From: Clostridiales bacterium UBA3259
GTDB lineage: Bacteria > Bacillota_A > Clostridia > Oscillospirales > Oscillospiraceae
Direction: 5' to 3'
Assembly (NCBI GenBank): GCA_002362625.1
Contig: DEUP01000017.1
Location: 1 to 14,782, forward strand
DNA: 14,782 nucleotides
A program made the translations under genes and the position numbers. The notes beneath the pieces were generated by a model. The model had not been told where the DNA came from. It searched no databases and was given only the letters and a program-made list of their open reading frames with translations. Shown in pieces: positions 14,179 through 14,782 of the stretch (positions are counted from its first letter, which is position 1; each line of letters begins with the position of its first letter).

Positions 14179-14207
14179 ATTTTAGCACAGGGCATGGGAT
14201 AAATCAA
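14179..14207 (-). promoter_or_regulatory. scfA promoter with extended -10
   Basis: On the minus strand, TTGATT (14207-14202) and TAAAAT (14184-14179) are separated by 17 bases. TG one base before the -10 box gives an extended -10 element. The predicted start near 14172 leaves a leader of about 62 bases before scfA. This should be a strong, constitutive-type sigma-A promoter. Confidence 0.75.
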
Positions 14208-14379
14208 GGGCTTTGAGGAGAGGAAACGGAAAATTCTTGAGAGTGCTGTCAGAATGGGTATCAAGGATATGAAACTATATGAAAACTGGGTTCACATGCC
14301 TGTCACATCGTCCAAGCGCTCCTGGGGACCTGCCACGGCGATATCCCGGAAGGGGATCCAGATCTACGACAAATATTGA
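14203..14379 (+). pseudogene. Possible C-terminal gene remnant
   Basis: Not recognised. An open frame runs from just after a TAA at 14200 to a TGA at 14377-14379. The only useful starts are internal ATGs (14254, 14269), neither with a good Shine-Dalgarno sequence. The product is basic and mixed in composition, containing GIKDMKLYENWVHMPV and ending in ISRKGIQIYDKY, which looks like the tail of a real protein. A hairpin at 14393-14419 follows its stop, as a terminator would. The remnant overlaps the scfA promoter region, so the 5' part was probably lost. Confidence 0.25.
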
Positions 14380-14389
14380 ACAGCGTTTA

Positions 14390-14449
14390 TCAGCGGGGGC
14401 GCAATGAATGCACTCCCGCCGGTGTTTGACTTAATACAGATTCATGCAT
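14390..14449 (-). CDS. Very small ORF with strong Shine-Dalgarno sequence
   Basis: AAGGAGGTG (minus strand) lies 5 bases before an ATG at 14449 that opens a 19-codon frame (MHESVLSQTPAGVHSLRPR). Overlapping it in another frame is the end of a short open stretch (14431-14508) containing EIEMTRKEVKECMNLY and then a stop. The strong site could belong to a start codon whose gene has been cut off, or be a chance feature of the coding remnant (AAG GAG GTG). I do not recognise the product. Confidence 0.15.
   Translation of the reverse strand: MHESVLSQTPAGVHSLRPR
14393..14419. terminator. Imperfect GC-rich hairpin
   Basis: GCGGGGGCGC (14393-14402) pairs with GCACTCCCGC (14410-14419), with one mismatch and one wobble around a 7-base loop. 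It follows the stop of the plus-strand remnant at 14379. The sequence after it on the plus strand (GGTGTTTGACTT) is only weakly T-rich, so its terminator role is uncertain. Confidence 0.35.
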
Positions 14450-14584
14450 TCTTTCACCTCCTTGCGCGTCATTTCAATTTCTCCGATATTGTTTTGCGGA
14501 TATTTGTTCTATAAATACCGTACAACATCATGTGTCCCCAAAAGTGGACGAATTGAAGTCAACTCGGTGAATTGTTGCTGCAAC

Positions 14585-14611
14585 AAAATAAAAACCCGCC
14601 ATTTCGGCGGG
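14585..14611 (-). terminator. Strong intrinsic terminator of the candidate small RNA
   Basis: On the minus strand, CCCGCC (14611-14606), loop GAAAT and GGCGGG (14600-14595) are followed directly by TTTTTATTTT (14594-14585). This is a textbook Rho-independent terminator for leftward transcription. Confidence 0.85.
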
Positions 14612-14670
14612 GAGGCCGAAGCGGCGGGGCAGCGGTCGCATGCCTTGGGGAGGTTGTCTGATTTCGCTGC
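14585..14670 (-). ncRNA. Candidate trans-acting small RNA with CCUCCCC motifs
   Basis: A self-contained unit on the minus strand: a consensus promoter (14677-14705), a transcript of about 86 bases and a strong terminator. The 5' end forms a 6-bp helix, GCAGCG (14670-14665) with CGCUGC (14634-14629), around a 30-base loop that holds CCUCCCC (14653-14647). A second CCUCCCC (14615-14609) runs into the terminator stem. Such motifs are complementary to GGGGAGG, i.e. Shine-Dalgarno sequences, as in C-rich-loop sRNAs of Firmicutes such as RsaE/RoxS. A 75-codon frame crosses the region, but it reads through both promoter and terminator and is unlikely to be coding. I do not recognise a known RNA family. 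Confidence 0.5.
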
Positions 14671-14676
14671 ATCCAT

Positions 14677-14705
14677 ATTGTAGCTTAATGTGAGAAACAT
14701 GTCAA
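14677..14705 (-). promoter_or_regulatory. Consensus sigma-A promoter for the candidate small RNA
   Basis: On the minus strand, a perfect TTGACA (14705-14700) and TACAAT (14682-14677) are separated by 17 bases. The predicted start is near 14670. No credible gene start follows; the terminator at 14585-14611 ends the unit. Confidence 0.75.
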
Positions 14706-14745
14706 ATAAAAAATGCCCTCCCGGCGTTACCGGCACCGGAAGGGC
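14706..14745 (-). terminator. Intrinsic terminator of a gene beyond the right edge
   Basis: On the minus strand, GCCCTTCCGG (14745-14736) pairs with CCGGGAGGGC (14724-14715) around an 11-base loop with one G-U pair. It is followed by ATTTTTTATT. It would end leftward transcription entering from the right of the window and insulates the small RNA promoter, whose -35 box starts right after it. Confidence 0.8.
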
Positions 14746-14782
14746 AAGGAAAAAAGGTTCTATAATAATGTCTGCTGAATAA

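Noticed and set aside
14585..14670. Bacterial SRP RNA or 6S RNA
   Set aside because: The conserved SRP apical sequence with GGAAG and AGCAG loops is absent on either strand, and the length and fold do not fit 6S RNA.
14509..14736. A 75-codon minus-strand frame across the small RNA region
   Set aside because: It starts upstream of the promoter's predicted transcription start and reads through an intrinsic terminator. The internal ATG would be nearly leaderless with no Shine-Dalgarno sequence.
1..14782. CRISPR array, tRNA or rRNA genes
   Set aside because: No regularly spaced direct repeats, no tRNA cloverleaf with CCA/TTCGA-type motifs and no conserved rRNA segments were found on reading both strands.

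Overview
This window looks like chromosome of a fairly GC-rich, anaerobic, low-oxygen Clostridia-type Firmicute, probably of the Oscillospirales. The pointers are a SCIFF (ranthipeptide) precursor with its radical SAM maturase, a GerM-type lipoprotein, an S11 D,D-carboxypeptidase, AGGAGG-type ribosome binding sites and sigma-A-type promoters. The genus assignment is inference. No rRNA, tRNA, CRISPR array or intact insertion sequence was seen.

Layout. (1) 1-371: three back-to-back perfect hairpins, a doubtful small two-helix membrane ORF and a terminator-like hairpin. (2) 372-4116, minus strand: a tightly coupled operon reading comEA-like protein, OmpR-type response regulator, membrane histidine kinase, GerM-like lipoprotein, exodeoxyribonuclease III. 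(3) 4126-4229: overlapping divergent promoters with a 16-base palindrome covering one -35 box. (4) 4230-6286, plus strand: an S11-type D,D-carboxypeptidase homologue with altered catalytic motifs, coupled to a family 4 uracil-DNA glycosylase. (5) 6270-10479, plus strand: a promoter, a compact structured leader RNA, then a FecBCD-type ABC importer (lipoprotein, permease, ATPase) coupled to a bifunctional siroheme synthase (cysG). (6) 10480-10588: a large near-perfect palindrome between convergent genes. (7) 10589-14207, minus strand: a strong promoter, a 49-residue seven-cysteine SCIFF peptide (scfA), an intrinsic terminator/attenuator, the radical SAM maturase (scfB), a coupled Orn/Lys/Arg decarboxylase-family PLP enzyme and a GNAT acetyltransferase. 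(8) 14203-14782: gene remnants, a possible IS end and a candidate self-contained small RNA gene on the minus strand, with its own promoter and terminator and CCUCCCC anti-Shine-Dalgarno motifs.

How the genes work together. The minus-strand operon at the left combines envelope signalling (sensor kinase, regulator, lipoprotein) with DNA-handling proteins (HhH protein, ExoIII). The ABC importer plus siroheme synthase suggests uptake of iron (or an iron/cobalt chelate) feeding siroheme for a sulfite or nitrite reductase. The scf unit makes a thioether-crosslinked peptide; the terminator between scfA and scfB should keep precursor in excess over enzyme.

The observations I would follow first are the SCIFF peptide with an extra cysteine and a glycine where the described CteA crosslink acceptor (Thr37) should be, the candidate C-rich small RNA at about 14585-14670, and the leader RNA at 6305-6377 that begins almost exactly at the predicted transcription start.
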